Assembly (NCBI RefSeq): GCF_963678245.1
Contig: NZ_OY782776.1
Location: forward strand, 513,284-577,283
From: an uncultured Sunxiuqinia sp.
Lineage (GTDB): Bacteria > Bacteroidota > Bacteroidia > Bacteroidales > Prolixibacteraceae
Length of the DNA stretch: 64,000 nt
Direction of reading: 5' to 3'
Shown here: positions 9,215 to 17,143 of the stretch, in pieces
Layout of the letters: each line of letters begins with the position of its first letter
How positions within the stretch are numbered: the stretch's first letter is position 1
The notes under the pieces: model-generated
The model's input: only the letters and a program-made list of their open reading frames with translations
The model's database searches: none
Told to the model about the DNA's origin: nothing
Position numbers and translations under genes: made by a program

Positions 9215-10981
9215 ATGAATACATTATCTAAATTAAAGCAATACATGGCCGGGCGAAAAGCCCTTTTGCCTACATCGCTGCTTTTATCAGCGCTTAGTTC
9301 GCTGGCAGGAATGGTACCTTTTATTCTTATTTGGTTTATCATTCGGGAATTTCTTTCCGGTAAAACCGAGGATTTTAACCGCATCGAGATTTTGGCGTGG
9401 TGGACTGCCGGGGCTGCTATCATGAGCATCCTTTTCTACTTCCTGGCTTTAACGTTCTCTCACCTAGCTGCATTCCGGGTGGAAGCTAATATGCGGCGTG
9501 AAGCCATGAAACGGATTGTCCGTATGCCACTCGGCTTTTTCGATAACAACACGAGTGGCCGTATCCGCAAAATAATCGACGAAAACGCCAGCATCACCCA
9601 CTCTTTTCTGGCCCACCAGATGCCCGACCTGGCCGGAACAATTTTCACCCCGCTAACGGCCATTGTGCTGGTGTTTGTTTTCGACTGGCGCCTCGGGATT
9701 GCCTGCATCATCCCCATCATTTTATCGATAATAATAATGGGGTTTATGATGGGCAAACGCGGAAAATATTTTATGAAACAATACATGGATTCCCTGGAAG
9801 AAATGAATACTGAAGCCATTGAATATGTCCGTGGCATTCCGGTTGTTAAGGTATTTCAGCAAACAGTATTTTCATTTAAAAACTTCCATAAAAGTATTAT
9901 CAAATACCGCGATATGGTATTCAGTTACACCAAAATGTGGCAAAATCCCATGTCGGCTTATACGGTAATTATCAATGGGTTTACCTTTTTTCTGGTGCCG
10001 GTTGCTATTCTTTTAATGAAGGAAGGAAATACAGCTATGGTAATTGTGAACTTGTTTTTGTATGTTCTGGTTACGCCTGTTTTTTCGCAGAGTATTATGC
10101 GCAGTATGTTCCTGAGCCAGGCCATAGGACAGGCCTCGGAGGCCATTAACAGAATGGAGGAATTAACCTCGTTTGAACAACTGCCCGTTACTGCCAACCC
10201 GATGCCTGTAACCAACCATGAAATTCGTTTTCACAAGGTTTCTTTTTCGTATCCCGGAGCTAATAAGAAAGCCATCGACACTATCAGTTTTTCTATCGCA
10301 GAAGGACAAACTGTGGCGCTTGTTGGTGCATCGGGCAGTGGAAAAACAACCATCGCCCGTATGGTTCCGCGTTTTTGGGATGCTAATGAGGGGGAAATTA
10401 GCATTGGTGGTGTCAATGTAAAAGACATCTCTTCCGAAGAACTTATGAAGCATGTTTCTTTTGTATTTCAAAATACCCGGTTGTTTAAAATTAGTTTACT
10501 CGAAAACATAAAATACGGAAACCCATCGGCCTCACCAGACGATATAAACAGGGCTGTTGATTTAGCACAATGCCGCGAAATAATTAATCGTTTACCTCAC
10601 GGGCTGGATACCAAAATCGGCACCGAAGGCACATACTTGTCAGGAGGCGAGCAGCAACGCATTTCTTTGGCTAGGGCTATCTTAAAAGATGCACCAATTG
10701 TTGTGCTTGATGAAGCTACTGCCTTTACCGACCCCGAAAATGAACACCTGATACAAAAAGCACTGGGAAAACTCACCCGCGGGAAAACAGTACTTATGAT
10801 TGCGCACCGGCTTACCAGTGTTACTGATGCCAATAATATTCTGGTTATCAATAATGGACAGATCGCAGAACAGGGGTCGCATAATGAACTAATTCAAAAA
10901 CAGGGAATCTATACAAATATGTGGAATGAATATCAACAATCGGTTAAATGGACTATTGGGAAGGAGGCACATTATGCTTAA
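9215..10981 (+). CDS. ABC transporter, fused permease-ATPase half-transporter (subunit 1)
   Basis: Type IV (exporter-fold) ABC half-transporter of 588 residues: six membrane helices in residues 15-300, then a nucleotide-binding domain with Walker A GASGSGKTT near 370, signature LSGGEQQR near 474 and Walker B IVVLDEATA near 495. The helical region has the segment SGRIRKIIDENAS followed by HQMPDLAGT, reminiscent of the YbtP/YbtQ and IrtA/IrtB branch, heterodimers that import ferric siderophores despite the exporter fold. It pairs with the next gene, which it overlaps by eight bases. Given the iron genes upstream, siderophore import is attractive; drug or peptide export under TetR control is the alternative. 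Confidence 0.9.
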   Translation: MNTLSKLKQYMAGRKALLPTSLLLSALSSLAGMVPFILIWFIIREFLSGKTEDFNRIEILAWWTAGAAIMSILFYFLALTFSHLAAFRVEANMRREAMKRIVRMPLGFFDNNTSGRIRKIIDENASITHSFLAHQMPDLAGTIFTPLTAIVLVFVFDWRLGIACIIPIILSIIIMGFMMGKRGKYFMKQYMDSLEEMNTEAIEYVRGIPVVKVFQQTVFSFKNFHKSIIKYRDMVFSYTKMWQNPMSAYTVIINGFTFFLVPVAILLMKEGNTAMVIVNLFLYVLVTPVFSQSIMRSMFLSQAIGQASEAINRMEELTSFEQLPVTANPMPVTNHEIRFHKVSFSYPGANKKAIDTISFSIAEGQTVALVGASGSGKTTIARMVPRFWDANEGEISIGGVNVKDISSEELMKHVSFVFQNTRLFKISLLENIKYGNPSASPDDINRAVDLAQCREIINRLPHGLDTKIGTEGTYLSGGEQQRISLARAILKDAPIVVLDEATAFTDPENEHLIQKALGKLTRGKTVLMIAHRLTSVTDANNILVINNGQIAEQGSHNELIQKQGIYTNMWNEYQQSVKWTIGKEAHYA

Positions 10982-12713
10982 AATATTACAACGCAGGCTT
11001 GCCTTGTCGGAAAAAGGCGCGAAAGATTTTTTGAAAGGCGTTTTCTTTACCACGCTAATGGATATTGCCCTTATGCTACCTGCCGTGTATATCTTCCTTT
11101 TTCTTGAAGATTACCTGCAGCCACTCCTCTCCTCTTCTACTTCGGCAGCCAGTGGAATTGGATATTATATTCTGCTGGGCATTGGTTTTATGCTAATAAT
11201 GTTTGTGGTGGCTGTTTTTCAATATAAAAGCACTTTCACTACTGTTTACGACGAAAGCGCCAACCGGCGTATTTCTCTGGCCGAAAAACTCAGGAAACTG
11301 CCTTTAGCCTTTTTTGGCGAGAAAAACCTGTCGGACCTTACATCAACGATTATGGAAGACAGTACCGAACTCGAACATACTTTTTCCCATGCAGTGCCAC
11401 AATTGTTTGCTTCCATTCTTAGTATTGTGCTCATTGCTATCGGGATGTTTTTTTATAACTGGCAATTGTCGCTGGCTTTATTTTGGGTCGTTCCGGTTGC
11501 TGCGGGCATCATTTTTATTTCGAAAAAAAAGCAGCACCGCGAAAACCTCTTGCTTTATAAGAAAAAACGGAATGTAACCGAGCAAATTCAGGAAGGGCTG
11601 GACACTATTCAGGAAATAAAATCGTACAACCAGGAAGAGACATATATAAACGGGCTGAACCAGCACATTAACAGCTATGAAAAGCAACTGATTAAAGGCG
11701 AATTACTAACCGGGGCGCTGGTAAATGCGGCACAAAGTTTTCTGAAACTCGGATTAGCCAGTGTGGTACTAGTAGGGGCAAACATGCTTGCTTCCGGGAG
11801 TATCGACTTATTTATGTACCTTATTTTTCTGATGATTGGTTCACGTATTTATCAACCGGTAAACGAGGTATTCAATAACCTTGCAGCCCTGTTTTACCTT
11901 GATGTTCGCATTAACCGGATGAACGAAATGGAAGCTTTGCCGGTGCAGAAAGGGGAAACCGGTTTTTCTCCGGCAGATTACAATATCACTTTTGAGAATG
12001 TTGATTTTTCTTATGAAGAAGGGAAAAAGGTTCTGCAGAATGTTTCGTTTACTGCGCAACAAGGAGAAGTTACTGCATTGGTTGGCCCTTCGGGCGGAGG
12101 AAAAAGTACTTCGGCAAAACTGGCAGCCCGTTTTTGGGACATCGATAAAGGAAAAATACTGTTGGGAAACCAGGATATTAGTAAAATAGACCCCGAAGCG
12201 CTGTTGGAAAATTATTCCATGGTTTTTCAGGATGTGGTTTTATTCAACACCTCAGTTATGGATAACATTCGTATTGGTAAGCGAAACGCTACCGACGAGG
12301 AAGTGTTGCATGTAGCCAAATTGGCACAATGCGACGAGTTTGTACGCCAAATGCCTCAGGGCTATGAAACAATTATCGGAGAAAACGGTGAAACACTTTC
12401 AGGGGGCGAACGGCAGCGGATTTCCATTGCCCGCGCCCTGCTGAAAAATGCGCCGATTGTTTTACTTGACGAAGCCACCGCCTCGCTTGATGTGGAAAAC
12501 GAAACCAAAATTCAGGCGGGAATTTCAGCGCTGATACGTAACAAAACCGTGCTGATTATTGCCCACCGGATGCGAACCGTGTCCAATGCAGACAAAATTG
12601 TAGTGCTTGCCAATGGCGGAGTTGCAGAAACCGGTTCTCCGTCAGAATTGAAAATTCAAAAAGGGATTTTTTCTAAAATGATGGAACGACAGATGGAAGT
12701 GATTACTAGTTAG
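10974..12713 (+). CDS. ABC transporter, fused permease-ATPase half-transporter (subunit 2)
   Basis: Partner half-transporter of 579 residues, six helices plus ATPase domain: Walker A GPSGGGKST near 371, signature LSGGERQR near 477, Walker B IVLLDEATA near 496 and an AHRM switch. The ATG at 10974 is preferred over an in-frame ATG at 10926 because a rare good Shine-Dalgarno (AAGGAGG at 10961-10967) sits seven bases before it, and the resulting eight-base overlap with the previous gene is typical of coupled subunits. The two proteins differ in sequence, so a heterodimer is expected. Substrate is unknown: ferric siderophore import by analogy with YbtPQ/IrtAB, or export. Confidence 0.9.
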   Translation: MLKILQRRLALSEKGAKDFLKGVFFTTLMDIALMLPAVYIFLFLEDYLQPLLSSSTSAASGIGYYILLGIGFMLIMFVVAVFQYKSTFTTVYDESANRRISLAEKLRKLPLAFFGEKNLSDLTSTIMEDSTELEHTFSHAVPQLFASILSIVLIAIGMFFYNWQLSLALFWVVPVAAGIIFISKKKQHRENLLLYKKKRNVTEQIQEGLDTIQEIKSYNQEETYINGLNQHINSYEKQLIKGELLTGALVNAAQSFLKLGLASVVLVGANMLASGSIDLFMYLIFLMIGSRIYQPVNEVFNNLAALFYLDVRINRMNEMEALPVQKGETGFSPADYNITFENVDFSYEEGKKVLQNVSFTAQQGEVTALVGPSGGGKSTSAKLAARFWDIDKGKILLGNQDISKIDPEALLENYSMVFQDVVLFNTSVMDNIRIGKRNATDEEVLHVAKLAQCDEFVRQMPQGYETIIGENGETLSGGERQRISIARALLKNAPIVLLDEATASLDVENETKIQAGISALIRNKTVLIIAHRMRTVSNADKIVVLANGGVAETGSPSELKIQKGIFSKMMERQMEVITS

Positions 12714-12761
12714 TAGTATCTGTAACAATGAAAACTGAATAGCAAACAGAAAGATAAAAAA

Positions 12762-12962
12762 GTGGAACAGAAAGAAACATACTGGTCGCGATTTGCTGCT
12801 GATTTTGAAGAACGAAATTACTATGTAGTGGGTAAGGCTGATGTTGAGCTGATTTTGAACAAGGTGGCTTCGCTGAAGAATCTGAAAAATGTCCTTGAAC
12901 TTGGATGTGGCAATGGTACTTATTCAAAAGTACTGGCAAAAAATCAAAAACACTGTTCGTAG
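12762..12962 (+). pseudogene. Truncated SAM-dependent methyltransferase (N-terminal fragment)
   Basis: A GTG-started frame encodes 66 residues ending just after motif I of class I methyltransferases (NVLELGCGNGTYSKVLAK, residues about 43-60). Complete enzymes continue for 150 or more residues, so the catalytic domain is missing beyond the first SAM-binding strand. The break is close to base 12945, 30-50 bases before the CDF transporter starts, suggesting a deletion that joined the two. The fragment follows the ABC genes by 48 bases; a methyltransferase beside YbtPQ-like transporters is a known arrangement, so the intact gene may once have belonged to that operon. Confidence 0.75.
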
Positions 12963-12990
12963 AAAGTCAAAAAAAAGTAAAATAAAAAAT

Positions 12991-13902
12991 ATGTCTCATC
13001 ACCATGAACATCATCATCACAACGGGAATCTGCAAGGAAAAAAGCTCTTGTGGGTTACCCTGCTGAACCTTTCAATTACGGTGGTGCAAATAATCGGGGG
13101 ATTAATAGCCAACAGCTTATCCCTGTTGTCCGATGCCCTGCACAACCTGGGTGATTCTTCGGCAATATTTATTGCCTTCGTAGCCGGAAAAGTCAGTAAA
13201 AGAAAACCCGATACCAAAAACACTTTCGGTTACAAACGAGTAGAAATACTGGCTGCACTTTTTAATGCTATTGTGCTCATTGCAATCTGTATTTTCTTGT
13301 TCTACGAAGCGTACGAACGATTTATGCATCCCGAATCAATAAAAGGTAGATTGATGTTGGTGGTAGCTACATTCGGGTTATTAGCCAACCTTATTTCTGT
13401 ATTGATTTTACAGAAGGAAAAATCGCACAACCTGAATGTGAAAGCGGCCTATCTGCATTTACTGGGCGATACGCTTTCGTCGGTGGCTGTTATTGCAGGC
13501 GGATTAGCAATATGGATTTGGAGAATTTACTGGATAGACCCGCTCATCACGGTTTTGGTGGGAGTTTATATCATCTGGCACACCTGGGGAATTGTAAAAG
13601 AAACCATTGATATCCTGATGCAGTCTGCTCCTCATGAAATTAACCTTGATGAATTAAAGAATGAGGTTGAACAACTGGACCAAGTTGACAATATTCACCA
13701 TGTGCACGTGTGGAAACTCGACGATTCCCAAACACATCTTGAAGCCCATATGAACCTGAAAAGTAATATTGATATGATGGAAATGATGAAGGTGAGGAGA
13801 CAAACAGAAAAGCTGTTAAACGAAAAATTCGGAATCCGGCACGTTACACTGCAAATGGGATATAACTGTTGTAAAGGAAATAAAAAGTTAATCAATTATT
13901 AA
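12991..13902 (+). CDS. Cation diffusion facilitator (CzcD/ZitB-type zinc exporter)
   Basis: Inner-membrane metal/proton antiporter of 303 residues that exports Zn2+, Co2+ or Cd2+ from the cytoplasm. It has a His-rich N-terminus (HHHEHHHH, residues 3-10), six membrane helices and the paired metal-site motifs HxxxD in helix 2 (H51, D55 in SDALHNLGD) and helix 5 (H156, D160 in HLLGD), then a cytoplasmic ferredoxin-like domain (about 205-290) ending in a Cys-Cys pair. These residues fit the zinc subfamily. The ATG at 12991 gives the normal family length; upstream in-frame sequence belongs to the methyltransferase scar. Its start sits next to a deletion junction, so its original promoter may be lost. 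Confidence 0.93.
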   Translation: MSHHHEHHHHNGNLQGKKLLWVTLLNLSITVVQIIGGLIANSLSLLSDALHNLGDSSAIFIAFVAGKVSKRKPDTKNTFGYKRVEILAALFNAIVLIAICIFLFYEAYERFMHPESIKGRLMLVVATFGLLANLISVLILQKEKSHNLNVKAAYLHLLGDTLSSVAVIAGGLAIWIWRIYWIDPLITVLVGVYIIWHTWGIVKETIDILMQSAPHEINLDELKNEVEQLDQVDNIHHVHVWKLDDSQTHLEAHMNLKSNIDMMEMMKVRRQTEKLLNEKFGIRHVTLQMGYNCCKGNKKLINY

Positions 13903-13913
13903 AATAGAAAACA

Positions 13914-14230
13914 ATGTTACAAACAAAACAAATTTAAAAATTATTGGGAACTGATGAGTCACTGCTTGATTTTTCATCTCCAAAAATAAAAAAAGAAGCA
14001 ATCATAGTCCCTGGCAGGGAAATGGTTGAGAACGTTTGTATGCCATCTGACCGTAGTAACCGGGTATTAGGAAATTTAAATCGATTGTTCCATTCAGGGC
14101 ATCTTTCCGGCACCGGCTATCTGTCAATTCTGCCGGTTGACCAGGGAATTGAACATTCTGCGGGGGCTTCGTTTGCAAAGAACCCCATCTATTTTGATGC
14201 TGAAAATATTGTAAAACTAGCTATTGCCGC
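13914..14230 (+). pseudogene. Class I fructose-bisphosphate aldolase (FbaB type), broken N-terminal fragment
   Basis: The frame from ATG 13914 resembles the N-terminus of DhnA/FbaB aldolases: LLDFSSPKI, then SDRSNRVLGNL and the strongly conserved GTGYLSILPVDQGIEHSAG with NPIYFDAENIVKLAI. It carries a TAA as codon 8 (after ATT at 13932-13934), and family similarity stops abruptly near 14230 after about 105 of some 300-350 residues, before the Schiff-base lysine. The following in-frame residues to the stop at 14282 match nothing I recognise. A non-functional relic; reading from an internal start would still lack the active site. Confidence 0.8.
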
Positions 14231-14305
14231 AGCTGCAACACAGCATTTCAACAGGGGAAGCCGAAAACCTGGACCAGAGTAGGTATTCATTTTAATTTTA
14301 TTATT

Positions 14306-14476
14306 ATGAAAAAGTTTAAGCAAGCTTTATTACCCGCTGTAATTGTGCTAATGGGGATTGGTGAAGCTTTTGCATCCAATGCTGCAAAAACTCGGATTCG
14401 TCTGATCCCGGCTATCTATTTTGACAGCTCTCAAAGCCGGTGTATATCACTGAACGTTCCTCCGTCGATGATGTAG
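14306..14476 (+). pseudogene. DUF6520-like small secreted peptide, C-terminus replaced
   Basis: A 56-residue frame begins MKKFKQALLPAVIVLMG and EAFASNAAK, a signal-peptide-like start typical of the small Bacteroidota DUF6520 proteins, which usually occur beside SusC-type or membrane genes. An IYFDSSQSRCIS segment still fits the family. From about base 14450 the frame runs into sequence whose opposite strand encodes a SusC plug, so the last residues (NVPPSMM) are junction sequence. Function of the family is unknown. It may still be expressed, but the lost C-terminus argues for a relic. Confidence 0.5.
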
Positions 14477-14948
14477 GAGGTAGTTGCCTTTCCGGCGCAG
14501 GCTGTTGGTTCCCCTGATCTGAATGTTGTAGCCACCGCCGGGCACTCCGCTGCTCTGGGTAATGTTGACTCAGCGCATACGGCGCTGCACCGATGACAAG
14601 GCATTGCTCACCGGCTGGTCTTCCAGCTGGCTGGCGGTTACCCGGGTAATACTTCCGGTACGCTCCCGGTCTTTCACGGTGTAGTAACCCCCATTGACCG
14701 TTACTTCCGAAAGGGTGGTGACATCCTCTTCCAACTCGATGTTTAGTTGTGTCTGCCCATGAAAGGGGATTTCACGGGGCTTAAAGCCGATAAACGAAAA
14801 GGTAAGCACCGCATCTGTCGGAACTCCGTTTAGTAAGTAGTGGCCGTCAGCATCTGTGCTGGTGGCGATGGAAGTTCCTTTAATGATAACGGTTACGCCT
14901 GGCAAAGGCTGACCTTGCGTATCAGTTACTCGGCCACTGACGGGATGG
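14455..14948 (-). pseudogene. SusC/RagA-type TonB receptor, N-terminal fragment
   Basis: Read on the minus strand, this gives the carboxypeptidase-regulatory-like start (PVSGRVTDTQGQPLPGV, then GTSIATSTDADGHYLLNGV), the linker ending TTLSEVTVNGGYYTV and the first part of a SusC plug (QSSGVPGGGYNIQIRGTNS). A TGA interrupts it near 14570 where the family has an alanine-glycine pair. A single-base shift near 14490 then breaks the YIIDGG strand, and similarity ends near 14455. The signal peptide is missing on the other side: similarity begins abruptly near 14948, within about 25 bases of an IS3-type sequence. Perhaps 160 of about 1000 residues remain. An insertion-linked truncation is likely. Confidence 0.82.
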
Positions 14949-14964
14949 AGTTGCTACTTTTACT

Positions 14965-15360
14965 TGGACACAAATTTTAATACTATTTGCTGGTAACCAA
15001 ATATCTTAGAGAAATGAAAAAACGTGTTTACAGTAAAGAATTTAAAGAACAAGCGGTACATTTAAGTCATCAGCGAGAAAATATAAAAGAGCTGGCAGAA
15101 GAACTAGGGATTAAAGTTGAGTGGCTGTATAAGTGGTGTAAATGGGCAAAACTCCAATCCATCGACAGCCGTAAAAGCAAGCTTGCCGGAAGAATCAATT
15201 GAGGTAAAAAAATGCGTAAGGCTCTTAGGAAGAAAGAATTGGAACTTGAAGTCTTAAAAAGGCCGTTCACATCTTTTCCAGGAGCGATGGGAGGTGTCTA
15301 CCAATTTATAGCGGGGTATTGACATTTATATTCCATCGAAAGGATGTGTAGGGCTTTAAA
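14965..15360 (+). mobile_element. IS3-family insertion sequence remnant (OrfA, start of OrfB)
   Basis: A frame from ATG 15014 encodes an IS3-type OrfA HTH (RVYSKEFKEQAVHLSHQ, then LAEELGIKVEWLYKWCKW). After a frameshift near 15190 the family sequence continues in another frame (RKALRKKELELEVLK), and scraps of the OrfB start follow (SIERMCRALKV near 15330-15355). The rest of OrfB, including the DDE core, is absent. A GGACACAAATTTT stretch near 14972 could be the remains of the left inverted repeat. Transposition-dead. It separates the SusC fragment from an IS982 relic, so two insertion sequences met here. Confidence 0.78.
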
Positions 15361-15377
15361 AGTAACGTGAGTTCGAC

Positions 15378-15576
15378 CTAAGCGAAGTTGCAAAGATTCT
15401 TTTCATCGATAATTTCCTTCAGATTTAGTTTTGGCTTCTTATCCAAAAAAGAATAGGCGATCAATCCTGAAAGCAAGTTTGTAAGGAAGTTTTCAAAACT
15501 ACGATGCCTGGTATGTTCAATTTGACAGATGTTTTTTCAACTCATTGTTTACCGTTTCAATTAATGCTCTTTTGCG
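15378..15576 (-). mobile_element. IS982-family transposase, C-terminal remnant
   Basis: On the minus strand, [14 protein letters not shown] is followed, after a one-base shift in an A-run near 15540, by [19 protein letters not shown] and [17 protein letters not shown], ending in a stop at 15378. This is the characteristic end of IS982/IS4-type DDE transposases. Only about 65 residues remain; the N-terminal part is cut where Nramp-like sequence begins at about 15577. The orientation is opposite to the IS3 relic beside it. Non-functional. Confidence 0.75.
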
Positions 15577-16117
15577 AATCAGGACTTTCATCAGGAATCC
15601 TAATTTTTATTATTAGTACATCTGTAATGATATGTGCTGCAGGAGCGATTTTTGGAACAGAAAAAACCACAATAAAGGTATTGGATATGGTAACTACTCT
15701 TGAGCCACTTGCAGGAAAATTCGCGGTTGCCTTATTTATGACAGGTGCACTGAGTGCAGGTCTTTCTTCCATCTTTCCGATACTGATGGTTGCTCCCATT
15801 ATGTACAGCGATTACAAGGGAAATAAACTTGATCTGAGATCGAACATATTGAAATTTTTACCGCGGTTGCCTGTGTTCTGGGATTGATGGTCCCAGTATT
15901 AGAAGCAAACCTGATTCTTGCACAAGTAGCCACTCAGGTGGTCAATGTATATATCCTTCCACTAGTCGTAGGAAGCATTATCGTTCTTATTAACCGGGAG
16001 AGCCTTATGGCAAATCATAAAGCTGGATTATTTATGAATATCTCTTAAGGAATGGCTTTTATATTTTCATGCCTTGTTTCATACACTGGTGTAATTTCTT
16101 TGATTCGTATTTCCTGA
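15577..16117 (+). pseudogene. Nramp-family divalent metal transporter, broken C-terminal half
   Basis: Reading from 15577, IISTSVMICAAGAIFGT, DMVTTLEPLAGKFAVAL, MTGALSAGLSSIFPILM and APIMYSDYKGNKLDLRS match helices 7-9 of SLC11/Nramp Mn2+/Fe2+ transporters. A frameshift near 15858 moves similarity to another frame (TAVACVLGLMVPVLEAN, then YILPLVVGSIIVLINRESL and NHKAGLFMNIS). A TAA near 16046 interrupts it before GMAFIFSCLVSYTGVI, and the frame ends at 16117. The N-terminal half with the DPGN metal site is missing, replaced by the IS982 relic. At least three lesions, so it is dead. It would have been the second metal transporter near the CDF gene. Confidence 0.8.
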
Positions 16118-16300
16118 TGAAGTATAAATACATCAATTTAAAACTTTATGCAATCCAATTGAATTCAAACGAAATTCTGAACCAACCGGAACGGTTTGCC
16201 TTGGTTGCATTTTCGACCGAATTCCCGGAGATCTGGCGAGCAGCGAAAATATTTTATATGTCTTAATGGACAGGGGAGTGTGAATTAACACCAATTATTA

Positions 16301-16555
16301 ATGAACAATCTAATTAGCCTTATGAAAATAAATAGAACTTTTTTTAGGATTATTTTTTCCCTTTGTATGTTTGCAGGTAGTATTTTTTGCCTTAGTGCTC
16401 AAACTCCATTGCTACTATATGGTGAATGGGAATTTGGACTAAACCGAGAGTATGTTTCTCAAGTAAATGTACCTGGAGTTACTGGAGATCCTTCAAAAAT
16501 GGCAGAAAGAGAAAGTTGGTTCAAAAGAGAAATTAAACTTCCTGATGGTAATTGA
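16301..16555 (+). pseudogene. N-terminal fragment of a secreted glycoside hydrolase, GH2-like
   Basis: An 84-residue frame starts with a signal peptide (about residues 10-34, ending CLSAQ) and continues LYGEWEFGLNREYVSQV, VPGVTGDPSKMAE and WFKREIKLPDGN, the look of the sugar-binding beta-sandwich that opens GH2-type enzymes in Bacteroidota. Those proteins are 600-1000 residues long; here a TGA falls where the family often has a tryptophan after the PDGN segment, and nothing recognisable follows. A relic of a polysaccharide-degradation gene. The 180 bases before it (16118-16300) hold only short frames I cannot assign. Confidence 0.6.
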
Positions 16556-17143
16556 GATCTTTTAGATTAAATTGGTTTAACGCGACAGAACAGTTATCTT
16601 TCCACATAAGGGTAACCCTTTTATTTGTTTGTTGTTGCTGGTCTCCTTTAACGTGATTTCTTGATTGTAGTTTTAATCCATTTCTCGTTTAATGATCATG
16701 TATATACAAATGATTAGTAGTAGAATAACTACATATTCGGTTCAACATCTAAAATTCGATGGAATAAAAAGATAAAAGTATTGGGTGTATTTTCTTTTAA
16801 TAGGCATGATAGGCTATTAGCATATTTATCTAACCTTGCTTCGTTATTTTTAATATTTCACTTCATGAAGTGTAAGTGATTGAAGGGTTAAAGGAGGAAG
16901 TGAATTAGTCTGAATTATGAGTTATTATCAATAGTTCGTTTATAGTGGCATGTCAAATTCTAGTTTTATTTTTGATAGTTCACTTGTTCGTTAAACTTCT
17001 GAGGAAGGTGATGAAGAAAAATACAATCTTTTTATAAAAAAGTTGATCGTATCTTGCTGTTTTTTAATATACAATACCTCTTTATTTAGAGTGAGTTTTT
17101 TGTTTAATAGAAATCTGTACTGAGAATTAAAGAATTTAAGCAA
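16556..17143. other. Non-coding gap before the sensor kinase
   Basis: I see no convincing coding frame here. The stretch is A/T-rich. It contains a small perfect inverted repeat AAGGGT-A-ACCCTT near 16609-16621 and many stop codons in all frames. It presumably carries the promoter of the kinase gene at 17144, but no clear Bacteroidota -33/-7 pair stands out. Confidence 0.4.

Noticed and set aside
14306..14476. Intact small secreted protein gene
   Set aside because: The last codons come from sequence that encodes a SusC plug on the other strand, so the frame crosses a junction and is best seen as a relic.
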